Positions 5,667 through 5,911 of a DNA stretch of 5,911 nt are shown here, one piece after another (positions within the stretch are counted from its first letter, which is position 1; every line of letters begins with the position of its first letter). The position numbers were made by a program, and so were the translations under genes. The DNA comes from Thermoprotei archaeon (GTDB taxonomy: Archaea > Thermoproteota > Thermoprotei > QMSL01 > B3-G16). Location of the stretch: positions 1-5,911 of the forward strand of contig QMSL01000086.1 in the NCBI GenBank assembly GCA_003649665.1, given 5' to 3'. The notes below the pieces were generated by a model that searched no databases, was not told the DNA's origin, and saw only the letters and a list, made by a program, of their open reading frames with translations.

Positions 5667-5911
5667 CTACCCTCGTTCACACAACTTCCTTATCTTATCT
5701 ATAATGTCAGGATATTCCTTTTCACAGAATTCTAGATAATGACCTTGGAGTTCTAGATCAGCCTTCCATTCAGGGTTCCTCAAATATAAGTCCAATAATG
5801 GCTCGAGGCCCTCAGTTACATTTAGATGATAAGTTGCCTCATCACCAGCTACAAACTGTATGTTAAAATGATATAGTGCTAATAGCGCTTTGAGGCTCAT
5901 GTTCAAAGATA
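5667..5911 (-). CDS. N-terminal piece of the split GH57/GH38-like protein (partial)
   Basis: This is the part upstream of the amber codon, about 77 residues from ATG 5900 (a TTG at 5906 is also in frame). It holds the first barrel strand with YHFN in place of the HQP-type motif of GH57, then a long helix and the GHYLEF segment. It ends at CERG. It lacks all other catalytic elements, so it cannot be an enzyme alone. It would matter only as the start of a readthrough product or as a remnant. The gene may begin beyond the right edge. Confidence 0.6.
   Translation of the reverse strand, partial: SLNMSLKALLALYHFNIQFVAGDEATYHLNVTEGLEPLLDLYLRNPEWKADLELQGHYLEFCEKEYPDIIDKIRKLCERG

Larger units (their letters stand above)
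4248..5911 (-). pseudogene. GH57/GH38-like glycoside hydrolase gene split by one in-frame TAG
   Basis: Read from the ATG at 5900, one frame runs to the TAA at 4248-4250 and would give about 550 residues, broken only by a TAG at 5667-5669 (codon 78). The parts fit one fold: LALYHFNIQFVAGD (N-terminal strand with His11), GHYLEF and the helix PDIIDKIRKLCERG, then the TAG, then IELISVHYSDQIYIAYP, then VFFAQENFFGP with Glu125 at the expected nucleophile place. The usual sequence around the TAG in such enzymes is RGQIE or RGQLE, so the amber stands at a Gln position. After the alpha/beta barrel-like part comes a helical region and a beta-rich C-terminal domain. The true 5' end may lie beyond the window: no ribosome binding site is visible before 5900 and the frame stays open to the edge. 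It could be a decayed gene, a sequence error, or a recoded gene. Confidence 0.75.

Noticed and set aside
5667..5669. General reassignment of TAG to an amino acid in this genome
   Set aside because: The amidohydrolase and PAP2 genes both end in TAG at the natural end of their domains, so TAG seems to work as a stop here. Site-specific readthrough at the hydrolase amber is not excluded.

Overview
The window looks like a chromosomal segment of a thermophilic archaeon, most likely in the Thermoproteota (Crenarchaeota and relatives). It carries ribosomal protein L35Ae (eL33), an AMMECR1 protein, a Mut7-C RNase/zinc-ribbon protein, a DUF4152 (PF2046-like) protein and a coiled-coil protein resembling archaeal DUF2258/ThermoDBP-related proteins. 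Arginine is coded mostly by AGA/AGG, intergenic gaps are short, promoters are TATA-type with very short predicted leaders, and charged residues are abundant. The placement rests on family recognition, not on a marker tree. No mobile element, CRISPR array, tRNA or rRNA was seen.

Left block, + strand (1-2100): the 3' end of a Mut7-C gene, then AMMECR1, a DUF4152 nuclease-fold protein and L35Ae. The first three are tightly spaced (23 and about 12 bases) and may be one transcript. L35Ae has its own TATA-like element and a strong G-rich ribosome binding site. The set suggests RNA/DNA handling and translation, but only L35Ae has a firmly known job.

Middle (2117-3658): a coiled-coil, probably nucleic-acid-binding protein on the minus strand converges on L35Ae. 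It diverges from an amidohydrolase-2 family metalloenzyme through an intergenic region of about 140 bases, with a TATA-like element for each direction. The amidohydrolase is followed after 24 bases by a small PAP2-type membrane phosphatase.

Right block, minus strand (4248-5911): a protein of about 550 residues, related to GH57/GH38-type glycoside hydrolases, is split by one in-frame TAG (5667-5669). Homology-like sequence continues in the same frame on both sides, and the TAG sits where this fold usually has Gln. Its 3' end overlaps the PAP2 gene by 17 bases, tail to tail, and its 5' end is at or beyond the window edge. The amber codon is the most interesting observation here. A CAG-to-TAG nonsense mutation or sequence error is the simplest reading; readthrough or pyrrolysine insertion is the more exciting, less likely one.
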